Shown: positions 53,338 through 62,245, numbered from the stretch's first letter. The stretch: 64,000 nucleotides of DNA from Billgrantia saliphila (GCF_002930105.1 NZ_PJRN01000003.1:62001-126000), one strand, 5' to 3'. Translations and numbers: made by a program. The notes: generated by a model not told the origin, from the letters alone.

Positions 53338-54375
53338 TCAGATGGCTGGGCGCGATTCGATATGCAGGAAGAAAGGATCGACCCGGTCGCTGTCCGGGTC
53401 ACCGGCACGCTTGCGCATTTCCGACGGCGGCATGCCGAAGGCGCTGCGGAAGTGGCGCGAGAAATGAGCCGTGTCGGCGAAGCCGCAACGCTCGCCGATC
53501 TCGGTGATGCTCTTGCCGGTGTAGTGCAACAGCCAAAGCCCATAACGCAGGCGCAGATCACGGGCGAACTTCTGTGGTGCCACCCCCAGCGTCTCGCGGA
53601 AACGGCGCTCAAGATGACGTCGAGACGTTCCGACCCGCTCCGCCAGCGCATCCATCGAGATCGGCTCGCCCAGATGCTGCTCTAGCACGGCAATGGAACG
53701 CCGCACCAGACGATCCTCGATCTTGCCGAACACGACCGGCTGCGGCTGCGGATGCGCGCCGATGCGGGCTTCCTCGAGCAGCATGATGCGCAAGCTCTTC
53801 ATGGCCCATGCCTTGCCCAGATGCCGCTCGACCAGGTAGGCGGCCAGGTCCGCCCCCGCCGCGCCACCCGCACAGGTCAAGCGATCGCCGTCGTCGATGA
53901 AAAGGCGATCTGCCACCGGCTCGATGGCGGGAAAGCGCTGGATCATGTCGCGGTGGTGGTACCAGCTCACGCAACAGCGCCGGCCGACCATCAGACCCGC
54001 TTGGATGAGGGCAAAGACACCGGTGCAGACTCCCACCAGCGGAACCTCGGCCGCCGCCGCCCGGCGTAAGTAGGCCAGCGCGGTGGCATCGGCCTGCTCG
54101 GCGGTGTCCAGTACGCCACCGATCACCACGATGTAGTCGAAGGCCTCCGGCGCCTGAAAGGGTGCGCATGGCGAGATGGCAGCCCCGCAGCTGGAGGTGG
54201 CCGGTTCCCCCGTGCTGGTCATGAAGGTCCAGTGACAGCGCAACTGACGGCTTCGATCGCCCTCGTCGGCCGCGAGGCGCAGACAATCGACAAAAGCCGC
54301 AAACGGCATCAGGGTGAAGCGGTGCAGCAGGACGAAGCCGACCGAGAGGGGCTCGCCCCGATAGGGAAGATCCAT
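53338..54375 (-). CDS. GlxA family AraC-type regulator (GbdR/SouR-like)
   Basis: 345 residues from ATG 54375, preceded by GGAG. The N-terminal half is a DJ-1/PfpI-like domain (FDYIVVIGGVLDTAEQADAT, VPLVGVCTGVFALIQAGLMV with a Cys at the nucleophile elbow). The C-terminal half is an AraC helix-turn-helix (ISMDALAERVGTSRRHLERR, ITEIGERCGFADTAHFSRHF). Related regulators sense glycine betaine/dimethylglycine or sarcosine and activate betaine catabolism. Its position directly upstream of glyA-soxBDAG-purU on the same strand makes it the likely activator. The exact ligand cannot be read from sequence. Confidence 0.9.
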   Translation of the reverse strand: MDLPYRGEPLSVGFVLLHRFTLMPFAAFVDCLRLAADEGDRSRQLRCHWTFMTSTGEPATSSCGAAISPCAPFQAPEAFDYIVVIGGVLDTAEQADATALAYLRRAAAAEVPLVGVCTGVFALIQAGLMVGRRCCVSWYHHRDMIQRFPAIEPVADRLFIDDGDRLTCAGGAAGADLAAYLVERHLGKAWAMKSLRIMLLEEARIGAHPQPQPVVFGKIEDRLVRRSIAVLEQHLGEPISMDALAERVGTSRRHLERRFRETLGVAPQKFARDLRLRYGLWLLHYTGKSITEIGERCGFADTAHFSRHFRSAFGMPPSEMRKRAGDPDSDRVDPFFLHIESRPAI

Positions 54376-54658
54376 GGCGGCTCCTACCAGACGTGGGGGG
54401 CCGGAAACACCGAGCGGGAATACCTGGCGAATCGACTCTATCGGATTGTACAGGACTGGCAAGGCGCTGTGCGGTACAAGGATTCATGGCATACCCGCCG
54501 ATCTTTTACGAGCTTTCATCACCAACCTCTTCCGCGCGAAACCGAGCGACTGTCAAGGGCGCCCACGCCTCATCCGATTCCTACCCCAGCTAGCGCTTGA
54601 CACACCATTGTTCCTTATATAGAACGTTCGTTAAAAGGAACAACCAGGCGGCATCTCC

Positions 54659-55189
54659 ATGGACCCTCTTTCGCTCGACACCCTAGGCCACCACCTGCAA
54701 AACCTGCGTCGCGAACGGGGTTGGTCGCTCTCGCAGATGGCGGCTGCCGCGGGCATTGCCAAGTCAAACCTCTCGCGCCTCGAGCAGGGCTGCGGCAACC
54801 CGACTCTGGATACGCTATGGCGGTTGGCGGTGCAGCTTGAAGTACCTTTCGGCACCCTGGTGGCACCGATTCGCGCGCCGCTCGGCGAGGATGGCGTGCA
54901 GGTGATGCTCATCGATCAAGGGCAGGACAAGCCACGCGTGGATGCCTACTGGATGCGCTGCGCGCCTTACACAGAACGTCGCGCCGAACCCCACACACGC
55001 GGCGCTCGGGAGTCGCTGACTCTCATCAGCGGCTGGCTGAAGGCCGGCCCCGAAGGTGACACGCACGCGCTGCGCCCCGGGGACACCTTGACCTTCGCGG
55101 CAGACCAGCCGCACACCTACGTCACGCGGGAAAACTGGGCAACGCTGATGCTCAGCGTGATCTACGCCGCGCCGGGAGAGAACCCATGA
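54659..55189 (+). CDS. XRE-family regulator with cupin domain
   Basis: 176 residues. N-terminal helix-turn-helix (LGHHLQNLRRERGWSLSQMA, then AAAGIAKSNLSRLEQGCGNP), C-terminal cupin barrel (ESLTLISGWLKAGPEGDTHA to about 170). The stop overlaps the azlC start by 4 bases (ATGA), so regulator and transporter are one unit, an arrangement often seen for azlC. It probably senses an amino acid and controls the operon. Confidence 0.92.
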   Translation: MDPLSLDTLGHHLQNLRRERGWSLSQMAAAAGIAKSNLSRLEQGCGNPTLDTLWRLAVQLEVPFGTLVAPIRAPLGEDGVQVMLIDQGQDKPRVDAYWMRCAPYTERRAEPHTRGARESLTLISGWLKAGPEGDTHALRPGDTLTFAADQPHTYVTRENWATLMLSVIYAAPGENP

Positions 55190-55917
55190 CCCAACCCATC
55201 GTGCACGCAGCCCCGCGCGCCTGGCTGACGGGGCTGCGCGAGGCCATCCCGTTGATGAGCGGCTACGTACCGGTCGCCATTTCCTTCGGGCTGGTCGCCA
55301 CCCAGGCTGGCTTCAGCACCTGGGAGGCGACCCTCATCTCGACGCTCGTCTATGCCGGCGCCTCGCAGTTTCTTTTCGTCAGCATGGTCGCCGCTGGTTC
55401 ACCGCTGTGGCTCGTGGTGCTAATGACGCTACTGATCAACATGCGCCATGTGGTCTATGCCCCCAATCTCGCTCCCTGGCTGAACCAGGGGCGCTGGTGG
55501 CCTTGGCTGATGCACGGACTTACCGACCAGATCTTTGCTCTGGCCCATACGCGTCTACCTCAGTTACCGGAGTCGCAGCGGCTCGGCTGGTTCGCCGGTG
55601 CCGCTCTGCTGGCTTGGGTGAGCTGGATCGGCGGCACGGCAGTCGGTGCCGTGGCCGGAGAGGAGCTGACCCGCCGCTGGCCGCTGCTCGGCGAGGTCAT
55701 GCCTTTCGCCCTGCCCGCCCTGTTTCTGGTACTTCTGGCACCACGCTTCACTGGACTCCGCTGGTCGCTGGCGCTGGGCAGCGCAGTGATCGTCGCGGCG
55801 TTACTCACCGAGAAGGGACTGTCCAACGCCGCAATACCGCTTGCCGCCGCCTGTGGCGCATTGTGCTTTTACGTGGTCAGGTTCAACGCAACAGCAGGAG
55901 GAAAGCGAGATGAGTAG
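55186..55917 (+). CDS. azlC: Branched-chain amino acid exporter large subunit, AzlC family
   Basis: 243 residues, with REAIPLMSGYVPVAISFGLV and STLVYAGASQFLFVSMVAAG as the family signature, then several more membrane helices. The AzlCD/YgaZH type exports branched-chain amino acids. The next gene, AzlD, begins within its last codons. Confidence 0.93.
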   Translation: MTQPIVHAAPRAWLTGLREAIPLMSGYVPVAISFGLVATQAGFSTWEATLISTLVYAGASQFLFVSMVAAGSPLWLVVLMTLLINMRHVVYAPNLAPWLNQGRWWPWLMHGLTDQIFALAHTRLPQLPESQRLGWFAGAALLAWVSWIGGTAVGAVAGEELTRRWPLLGEVMPFALPALFLVLLAPRFTGLRWSLALGSAVIVAALLTEKGLSNAAIPLAAACGALCFYVVRFNATAGGKRDE

Positions 55918-56251
55918 CGCACTCTGGCTCGCGGTCCTGGCCACTGCGGCAGGCACGCTGCTGATGCGTATACTGCCGCTGCTATGGATGCGACATCGTC
56001 TCGAGCGCCGCGAGCGCGATGACGACTTCGACGCCATGCCCCAGTGGCTCGGCATCCTCGGCCCTGTATTGATCGCTGCGGTGCTAGGCAGCTCCCTGGT
56101 GCCGAGCCCCTCCATTCTCCTCTACTGGTCAGCGACCGCGTGCGGTGTCGCCATCACTTTGCTCGTCTGGTGGCGCCTGCGCTCGCTAGGCTGGCCGGTA
56201 GCGGCCGGAGTATCAGCTTATGGGCTGGTGATCATCATCCTGGGGCTGTGA
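55910..56251 (+). CDS. azlD: Branched-chain amino acid exporter small subunit, AzlD family
   Basis: 113 residues from ATG 55910 (AGGAGGAAAGCGAG upstream), overlapping azlC by 8 bases. Three or four membrane helices, with ATAAGTLLMRILPLLWMRHR near the N-terminus, as in the family (LRxLPLxL). Last gene of the XRE-azlC-azlD operon. Confidence 0.9.
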   Translation: MSSALWLAVLATAAGTLLMRILPLLWMRHRLERRERDDDFDAMPQWLGILGPVLIAAVLGSSLVPSPSILLYWSATACGVAITLLVWWRLRSLGWPVAAGVSAYGLVIIILGL

Positions 56252-56585
56252 TTCCGCGAGGATGAATCCGGCATCCTCAATCCGACTCCTCTCCCATAGT
56301 GGCCGTGTAGTTTCACTCACCAAGCGGTAAAGGATGGTGATTTCTGAAGAGGACGATCTCCCGCCTCATGGCCCAGCGAATCATAGATCACCTTGAATGG
56401 GTTCGAATCGTTGAATAACCATCTATGAAACTTAATTAATGCGCCATCACGGTGCACATTTTTTTGCCTTTTAAAAGCGATTTCGCTTCATATCCATGTC
56501 TATTACGCACATGAGCTATGCAATTGCTGCATATTGGTGCAGCGAAGTATAGTGAGCGAACCCAATTAATCTTAGGCCACGCCAT
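56252..56585. other. Intergenic region upstream of gdhA
   Basis: 334 bases. The first half shows nothing I can name. The second half is AT-rich and holds the gdhA promoter and an inverted repeat, listed separately. Confidence 0.5.
56524..56553 (+). promoter_or_regulatory. gdhA promoter with overlapping inverted repeat
   Basis: TTGCTG (56524-56529) and TATAGT (56548-56553) are 18 bases apart. A perfect inverted repeat GCTGCA-TATTGG-TGCAGC (56526-56543) overlaps the -35 and spacer, where a bound regulator would block or remodel the promoter. One half (GGTGCA) resembles NtrC half-sites, but no sigma54 -24/-12 pair is seen. Confidence 0.55.
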
Positions 56586-57938
56586 ATGACGTACGTACAC
56601 GACACTCTGGAAGGACTCCGGAAGAGCAGCCCGGCTCAGGGAGAGTTCTATCAGGCCGCCGAGGAAGTCCTCGAATGCCTGCGACCACTGCTCGAAACCG
56701 TTCCGCGTTACCATCAGCACAGTATCATCGAGCGCATTGTTGAGCCGGAGCGGCAGATTCTGTTTCGGGTCTGCTGGGTCGACGATGCCGGCAAGGTTCA
56801 AGTCAACAAGGGTTATCGAATCCAGTTCAATTCGGCACTGGGGCCGTACAAGGGTGGCTTGCGCTTCCATCCCAGCGTCAACGCCAGCATCGTCAAGTTC
56901 CTTGGCTTCGAGCAGATCTTCAAGAACGCCTTGACCGGCTTGCCCATAGGGGGAGGCAAAGGCGGCTCCAACTTCGACCCGAAGGGTAAATCCGACGGTG
57001 AGATCATGCGCTTCTGCCAGTCTTTCATGAACGAGTTATACCGCCACATTGGCCCAACCATCGACGTTCCGGCAGGGGATATCGGCGTAGGGGCACGTGA
57101 AATCGGCTACCTCTATGGCCAGTACAAGCGCCTCACGGGACGCTACGAAGGAGTCTTCACCGGAAAGGGCCTCAACTGGGGCGGCTCGCTCGGTCGCAAG
57201 GAAGCCACTGGCTACGGCGCAGTCTACTTTGCCCAGAACATGCTCGAAGCACGCAGTGACAGCATCGCGGGCAAGACCTGCCTGGTGTCGGGGGCGGGCA
57301 ATGTGGCCATCTATACCATCGAGAAGCTCTATCAGCTCGGCGCCCGCCCCGTAACCTGCTCGGACTCGCGCGGAACGATCCACCATCCGGAAGGCATCGA
57401 CCTCGATACGCTCAAGCTGCTCAAAGAAGTCAAGCGCGCCTCCTTGCGTGAGTATGTCGAGCACCACCCCGAGGCACACTACATCGATGCCCGTGACTAC
57501 CCTTCCGACGGCCATGCCGTGTGGCGTTTCAAGGGTGACGTCGCCTTCCCCAGCGCCACCCAGAACGAAGTGACCGAAGCGGATGCCATCGCATTGCTGC
57601 AGAACGGCGTGCACTGCATCAGCGAAGGCTCGAACATGGCCTCCACCGCAACAGCCGTGGACCGCTTCCTTGGAGCCAAGATCGCCTATGGCCCCGGCAA
57701 GGCCGCCAATGCCGGTGGTGTCGCCACCAGTCAGTTAGAGATGGCGCAGAACAGCAGCATGCAACAGTGGTCACTGGAAAAGGTCGATACCAAGTTGCAA
57801 ACCATCATGGCGGATATTCACCGACAATGTGCCAGCACGGCTGAGGAATTCGACGATCCCACCAACCTGGTGCTTGGTGCGAACATCGCCGGCTTCCGCA
57901 AGGTGGCGGATGCCATGATCGACCAGGGCGTGGTGTAA
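56586..57938 (+). CDS. gdhA: NADP-specific glutamate dehydrogenase
   Basis: 450 residues, the length of hexameric bacterial GDH. Key stretches: GYRIQFNSALGPYKGGLRFH, KNALTGLPIGGGKGGSNFDP (catalytic Lys), DVPAGDIGVGAREIGYLYGQ (catalytic Asp), CLVSGAGNVAIYTIEKLYQL (nucleotide binding) and a C-terminal ANIAGFRKVADAM. It assimilates ammonium into glutamate, an important compatible solute and nitrogen donor in halophiles. Monocistronic, with its own terminator. Confidence 0.96.
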   Translation: MTYVHDTLEGLRKSSPAQGEFYQAAEEVLECLRPLLETVPRYHQHSIIERIVEPERQILFRVCWVDDAGKVQVNKGYRIQFNSALGPYKGGLRFHPSVNASIVKFLGFEQIFKNALTGLPIGGGKGGSNFDPKGKSDGEIMRFCQSFMNELYRHIGPTIDVPAGDIGVGAREIGYLYGQYKRLTGRYEGVFTGKGLNWGGSLGRKEATGYGAVYFAQNMLEARSDSIAGKTCLVSGAGNVAIYTIEKLYQLGARPVTCSDSRGTIHHPEGIDLDTLKLLKEVKRASLREYVEHHPEAHYIDARDYPSDGHAVWRFKGDVAFPSATQNEVTEADAIALLQNGVHCISEGSNMASTATAVDRFLGAKIAYGPGKAANAGGVATSQLEMAQNSSMQQWSLEKVDTKLQTIMADIHRQCASTAEEFDDPTNLVLGANIAGFRKVADAMIDQGVV

Positions 57939-57957
57939 ACACTTCACCCCGTTCACG

Positions 57958-57978
57958 GCCCGACCCACCTGGTCGGGC
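57958..57978 (+). terminator. Terminator hairpin after gdhA
   Basis: GCCCGACC and GGTCGGGC around a five-base loop, 19 bases after the stop. The following GCTGTTGG is only weakly T-rich. Confidence 0.6.
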
Positions 57979-58050
57979 GCTGTTGGCCTTCCGCAGCCAA
58001 GGCGATTCTGCACTATGCTCGAAGTGCCAGTGGCTTCTAAGGAGGGCGAC

Positions 58051-58248
58051 ATGGACAAGGCCGTCATCGACGCAATACGGAAAAAAGAGCAGCTACCTGA
58101 CAGCATGACGGATAGCGAAATAGCTCAGGAATACAAAGGGACATATACCGCAGCCAGAGCCGCTGTGAGCCTGCATCATAAACCGCTCGACCAAGTGCTC
58201 GCTGACGCAATGGGTAAAGTGTTCCCATTTATGAAGAAAAAGAAGTAA
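58051..58248 (+). CDS. Small hypothetical protein, 65 aa
   Basis: ATG 58051 follows AAGGAGGGCGAC, a strong ribosome site. Starts MDKAVIDAIRKKEQLPDSMT and ends in four Lys; mixed charged, probably helical, no membrane segment. I do not recognise it. It is AT-richer than the surroundings and lies beside the next unknown gene and tRNA-Ser, suggesting a small acquired segment. Confidence 0.65.
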   Translation: MDKAVIDAIRKKEQLPDSMTDSEIAQEYKGTYTAARAAVSLHHKPLDQVLADAMGKVFPFMKKKK

Positions 58249-58317
58249 CTGGAGTGACAGCACTTTCCCAGTGCGGGCGTTTTCGGGCAAGGTGTTCTGA
58301 ACAGAAAGGAGAAACCG

Positions 58318-58896
58318 ATGGACACCTTGCTCATTGTCCCAGCCACCGCAAATCAAGGTTTTTGGCAAAGCTTCACTGTCGATAACTGGATTTCGTTGTT
58401 TTCGTCCCTTCTCACCTTCGTTATCGCAGCAGCCGCCCTTGGCCAATGGCGCTCATCACAAAAAGCGCATAGGCAGGAAAATACGCCGATAGTAAAGAGT
58501 GACTTTCACTTTCCAGGTGTTAGGCCCGGAATGGTTACTTTGACGAATAGCGGGCTGGGTCCTGCACTGCTCCAGGAAATAAACATTTTTCTTGGGGGAA
58601 AAAAGTTTGAAGGGATATTAAAGGAAGCATGTGAAGAGGCCATCCACACGATAGGAGATACTTCCGGAGCCCCTCTTGTGGTAACGCGTAATTATGAGTA
58701 CCAGAGAGGTTACCCAATAGGTAGAGATGAAACGATCCGCCTTGTTGAATTTCGATTCTTCAACGAGAGCCGGCCAAACGTGGGGGCTATCAAAGAGGAA
58801 ACAGAGAAGAAAAGCCTTCAAATCGAGGTGGTCTATCAAGATATTTTTGGCAGACGACACGTCGCTCTTGACCCACAACCTGGCAATACCCTATAG
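58318..58896 (+). CDS. Hypothetical membrane-anchored protein, 192 aa
   Basis: ATG 58318 with AAAGGAG upstream. One N-terminal membrane helix (NWISLFSSLLTFVIAAAALG, about residues 23-42) is followed by a soluble domain starting near residue 58 with FPGVRPGMVTLTNSGLGPAL, which recalls small extracytoplasmic beta-rich domains found in defence-island and unknown proteins. No catalytic motif is visible. Codon use is clearly AT-richer than the neighbours, a sign of transfer. I cannot assign a function. Confidence 0.75.
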   Translation: MDTLLIVPATANQGFWQSFTVDNWISLFSSLLTFVIAAAALGQWRSSQKAHRQENTPIVKSDFHFPGVRPGMVTLTNSGLGPALLQEINIFLGGKKFEGILKEACEEAIHTIGDTSGAPLVVTRNYEYQRGYPIGRDETIRLVEFRFFNESRPNVGAIKEETEKKSLQIEVVYQDIFGRRHVALDPQPGNTL

Positions 58897-59031
58897 ATCA
58901 GCTTGATTCAGCGTCGCTTGGAAGGTGGATTCGAATCGCTGGGCAGAATGTTCCGCAAAAGGTTGAGAATCCTGAATCTTTAAGCGTTCACAGCTTTGTT
59001 CTCAAAACCGCTCCCAAAGGCCAGAAACGAC

Positions 59032-59066
59032 AAAGGGAAATCGAGCTCACCGCTTGATTTCCCTTT
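59032..59066 (-). terminator. Terminator downstream of tRNA-Ser
   Basis: An 11-bp perfect stem AAAGGGAAATC / GATTTCCCTTT with a 13-base loop, 10 bases after the tRNA 3' end on the minus strand. TTT ends the stem. Confidence 0.7.
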
Positions 59067-59075
59067 AAAATGCTG

Positions 59076-59163
59076 TGGCGGAGGGGGAGGGATTCGAACC
59101 CTCGAAGCCTTTCGACTTACACACTTTCCAGGCGTGCTCCTTCGACCACTCGGACACCCCTCC
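59076..59163 (-). tRNA. tRNA-Ser (anticodon GGA)
   Basis: 88 nt on the minus strand including encoded CCA. Acceptor GGAGGGG pairs with CCCCTCC; the long variable arm typical of serine tRNAs (GTCGAAAGGC) is present; T arm GGGTTCGAATCCC; anticodon GGA lies in CTGGAAA. It lies between the AT-richer unknown genes and the thioesterase gene, and could serve as an integration hotspot. Confidence 0.95.
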
Positions 59164-59265
59164 ACATTGTGGTCCTCACGCCTTTTGGCTATGCCTTGTG
59201 CGTCAGAACGGCGCAAAGTCTAACGGCTTAAGTATGCGTTTGCAAGCCGGTTTCGGCTTCGAGGA

Positions 59266-59769
59266 TCAGCCGGCAGGCAGCACGGCGTAGTCGCCGCGGG
59301 CTTCCAGGCATAGGGTATCGCCGCACCAGAGCTGCTGCGCCAGGCCGATACGGCCACGCCCCCGGCTCGCCAGGCGCTCGGCAAGCGTCTCGGGCCCCCG
59401 CCCGCTTTCGGGTTCGCAGGTCAGACGGTAGTCGCCGGTAACGGGAGCCAGGAAGCACTGACCGGCCTCGGCCACCACCACGTCGCGGACGTAGCCGCGC
59501 TCGCGCAGCCAGAGGGTGGTCCAGCACCAGCCCAGCAGCGTGGTCTGGGCGGTGAGTGCGCCGCCGAAGCCAGTGCCCTTGTCGTTGAGATTGGGCGCAA
59601 GCGCGAGCTCCCAGACCAACCGCTCCCCTTCCCGACGCATCTTTTGTATGCCCAGGTGCTCGACCATGGGGATGGCGTCGCCGAGCCAGGCGAGAAAGAC
59701 CTGCAGATCGTCTCTCTGGCCGGGGTCGGGCAGCGGCAGGCGCGGATGGGGAACGCCGACTTTACGCAT
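59266..59769 (-). CDS. YiiD C-terminal-type thioesterase
   Basis: 167 residues. Hotdog-fold type with ELALAPNLNDKGTGFGGALT and AQTTLLGWCWTTLWLRERG; matches the YiiD_C thioesterase domain as a stand-alone protein. Substrate unknown. Four bases after ydjA, same operon. No signal peptide. Confidence 0.82.
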   Translation of the reverse strand: MRKVGVPHPRLPLPDPGQRDDLQVFLAWLGDAIPMVEHLGIQKMRREGERLVWELALAPNLNDKGTGFGGALTAQTTLLGWCWTTLWLRERGYVRDVVVAEAGQCFLAPVTGDYRLTCEPESGRGPETLAERLASRGRGRIGLAQQLWCGDTLCLEARGDYAVLPAG

Positions 59770-59773
59770 GGCT

Positions 59774-60334
59774 TCAGGCCCAGCGTTCGACGAAATCGCT
59801 GATACGATGCTCGGCGATCGACTTGTGGCGCCCGCCGAGCTGACCGAGGTAGATGAAGGCGATCAATTCGTCTTCCTCTTCCAGGCCGAGCCCCTTGCGC
59901 ACGGTGGGGTCGAAGGCGTACTTGCCGCTGCGCCACATGGCACCGAGCCCTTGGGCGTGGGCGGCGAGCAGGATACCGTGAGCGGCACAGCCAGCGGAGA
60001 GCACCTGCTCGATCTTCGGCACCTTGGGCACATCGGGAGCCACCTTGGCGATCACCGCGATGATCATGGGGGCGCGCAACGGCTTCTTGCGCACCGCATC
60101 CAGCTCGGCGTCCTCGATGCTGGGGTCTTCACGATATTCGGCTTCGGCGAAGAGTTCCCCCAGACGTTCGAGGCCTTCGCCGGAGAACTCGATGAAGCGC
60201 CACGGGCGCAGCTCCTTGTGATCCGGCGCACGCAGGGCCGCCCGATAGATCGCCTCCATCTGCTCGGGGCTGGGTGCCGGGCCGGTCAACTTGCCCATCG
60301 AACTACGCTGGTGCAATAGGGTAATTGCGTCCAT
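59774..60334 (-). CDS. ydjA: YdjA-type nitroreductase
   Basis: 186 residues from ATG 60334, with AAGGGAAACCGT upstream; the frame extends upstream into the MITE-like element but is not used. HQRSSMGKLTGPAPSPEQME, RAPDHKELRPWRFIEFSGEG and SAGCAAHGILLAAHAQGLGA are YdjA-type FMN-binding motifs; YdjA is the smallest nitroreductase branch. Physiological substrate unknown. Confidence 0.9.
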   Translation of the reverse strand: MDAITLLHQRSSMGKLTGPAPSPEQMEAIYRAALRAPDHKELRPWRFIEFSGEGLERLGELFAEAEYREDPSIEDAELDAVRKKPLRAPMIIAVIAKVAPDVPKVPKIEQVLSAGCAAHGILLAAHAQGLGAMWRSGKYAFDPTVRKGLGLEEEDELIAFIYLGQLGGRHKSIAEHRISDFVERWA

Positions 60335-60350
60335 ACGGTTTCCCTTGTTA

Positions 60351-60575
60351 AGGAAACACTGCACAAATGTCTGCGCGCGCGAATCACTGCGTTGCGCGGT
60401 GCCGAAGCGGCGGACCGTCGGAATCATCACATATACCCCATATGCTCCGGTAGACTCGAAGCCTACGGCTTCTCGCCCCTTCGGGGCCATCCTGCGGGTG
60501 TTTGTCGCTTCGCTCGGTGCTGCGCTCCGTGCGCCTTGTGCTTCATTTCGCTCGCCGATTTGTTCAGCGTTTCCT
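60351..60575. mobile_element. MITE-like element with 18-bp imperfect terminal inverted repeats
   Basis: AGGAAACACTGCACAAAT at the left end (60351-60368) and ATTTGTTCAGCGTTTCCT at the right end (60558-60575) are inverted repeats matching at 16 of 18 positions. The 225-bp interior has no gene, is full of short palindromes (CCCCTTCGGGG, GCTTCGCTCG, GAAGCCTACGGCTTC) and directly abuts the ydjA ribosome site. No target-site duplication is certain. Looks like a non-autonomous transposable element or other genomic repeat. Confidence 0.6.
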
Positions 60576-60638
60576 CTAAGTCTTCGACAAAGATCGATCA
60601 AACTTTACCAGTTGCTGCGAAGACTGTCGTGCCGGGGC

Positions 60639-61475
60639 TTACTGTCTCGCCAAGCGCAGGGGCTCCGGCGGCCGTTCGCCGGGCGTGGCACGCCAGGGGC
60701 TGATGTCGAGCCCGCCGCGACGCACGTAGCGCGCCAGCACCAGTAGCCGCTCGGGGCGAGCGCGGGCCATCAGGTCGGTGAAGATGTGCTCCACGCAGTG
60801 TTCGTGGAAGTCCTGATGTTGGCGATAACCGATCAGGTAGCGCAGCAGGCCCTCGCGGTCGAGTTTGGGGCCACGGTAGCGGATCAGCACGCTGCCCCAG
60901 TCGGGCTGGCCGGTCACCGGACAGTTGGACTTGAGCAGGTGCGAGTAGAGCGTCTCTTCGACGATCTCCTCCCCCACCCGCAGGTGCTCGGCGCTGGGCG
61001 TGTAGTCGTCGATCTCGACATCGAGCTCGTCGAGGCACTCGCCGGGCAACCGGCACGCAGCGAGCGCTTCGTCATCGACGCCGAACAATTCCACCGTGAC
61101 CGGCGCCCCGGCCGCCTGGGCCAGGTCGCGCTCGAGCACGTCGATCACCTGCTCGCGGCTTTCGAAGCGGGTCTGATTGAAGCCGTTGAGATAGAGCTTC
61201 CATGACTTCGACTCGATCAGGTTGGGCGACTCGGCCGGCAGCCGGAAGCGCGCCACAGCTACCAGCGGCTTGCCGCGGGCGTTGAGCCAGCTGATCTCGA
61301 AGGCGTGCCACTCATCCTCGCCGATGAAAGGCAGCTTGCCCTCCTCGATGCCCAGCGGCGCACGATTGGCGGCGCGGGGAATGGGATAGAGCAGCCCGGC
61401 ATCGTAGTGCTCGGGGTAGGCGGACTCGCGCCCCAGCGGGGCATGTTCGAGCGTATCGGGACGATGATGACTCAT
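60639..61475 (-). CDS. queF: NADPH-dependent 7-cyano-7-deazaguanine reductase
   Basis: 278 residues, the long two-domain QueF type. ATG 61475 overlaps the permease stop (ATGA). Catalytic Cys lies in LLKSNCPVTGQPDWGSVLIR (about residue 184); ESPNLIESKSWKLYLNGFNQ and FHEHCVEHIFTDL are conserved. It reduces preQ0 to preQ1 in queuosine synthesis. Downstream end of an operon with the ABC exporter. Confidence 0.95.
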   Translation of the reverse strand: MSHHRPDTLEHAPLGRESAYPEHYDAGLLYPIPRAANRAPLGIEEGKLPFIGEDEWHAFEISWLNARGKPLVAVARFRLPAESPNLIESKSWKLYLNGFNQTRFESREQVIDVLERDLAQAAGAPVTVELFGVDDEALAACRLPGECLDELDVEIDDYTPSAEHLRVGEEIVEETLYSHLLKSNCPVTGQPDWGSVLIRYRGPKLDREGLLRYLIGYRQHQDFHEHCVEHIFTDLMARARPERLLVLARYVRRGGLDISPWRATPGERPPEPLRLARQ

Positions 61476-62245
61476 GATCGGATACCTTTGCCCTGCTCCA
61501 GCATCCACAGGGCGATGCCAAAGAGCACGACGATGAAAGCGACGATGGCGGCCAACGCCCAGCCTACCGGGATGTCGGAAACCCCCAGGAAGCCGTGACG
61601 GAATACATTGACCATGTACAGGATCGGGTTGAGCAGCGAAGCGCCCTGCCAGAACGGCGGCAACAGCGAGATCGAGTAGAACACCCCGCCCAGGTAGGTC
61701 AGCGGCGTCAGCACGAAGGTCGGAACGATGGAGACGTCATCGAACTTGTCGGCCAGCAGCGCATTGATGAAACCACCGATGGAGAACAGCGCCGCGGTGA
61801 GGACCACCACGCCCACGGTCAGCAACGGATGCGCCACGCTGAGGCGGGTGAAGAACAGCGACACGATAGTGACGATCAGCCCAACACCCAGGCCGCGGGC
61901 CATGCCGCCGAGCACGAAACCGGCGAGGATCACCCAGTTGGGCATCGGCGAGACCATCATCTCCTCCACGCTGCGCTGGAACTTGTTGGAGAAGAACGAT
62001 GAGGCCACGTTGGAGTAGCTGTTGGTGATCACCGCCATCATGATCAGCCCGGGCACGATGAAGTCCATGTAGCTGAAGCCATCCATCTCGCCGATACGCG
62101 AGCCGATCAGGCTGCCGAAGATGATGAAGTACATGGTCATGGTGATCGATGGCGGCAGCAGGGTCTGCGGCCAGATGCGCGTGAAGCGCTTGACCTCCTT
62201 GTACACCACGGTCCAGAGAGCGATGGCGACCTGAGTGGGATTCAT
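61472..62245 (-). CDS. ABC-2 type transporter permease (YadH-like)
   Basis: 257 residues with six membrane helices; ABC-2 signature GVGLIVTIVSLFFTRLSVAH and, near the C-terminus, FYSISLLPPFWQGASLLNPI plus YMVNVFRHGFLGVSD. Pairs with the ATPase at 62242, overlapping its stop by 4 bases. YadGH-type exporter of unknown substrate. Confidence 0.93.
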   Translation of the reverse strand: MNPTQVAIALWTVVYKEVKRFTRIWPQTLLPPSITMTMYFIIFGSLIGSRIGEMDGFSYMDFIVPGLIMMAVITNSYSNVASSFFSNKFQRSVEEMMVSPMPNWVILAGFVLGGMARGLGVGLIVTIVSLFFTRLSVAHPLLTVGVVVLTAALFSIGGFINALLADKFDDVSIVPTFVLTPLTYLGGVFYSISLLPPFWQGASLLNPILYMVNVFRHGFLGVSDIPVGWALAAIVAFIVVLFGIALWMLEQGKGIRS

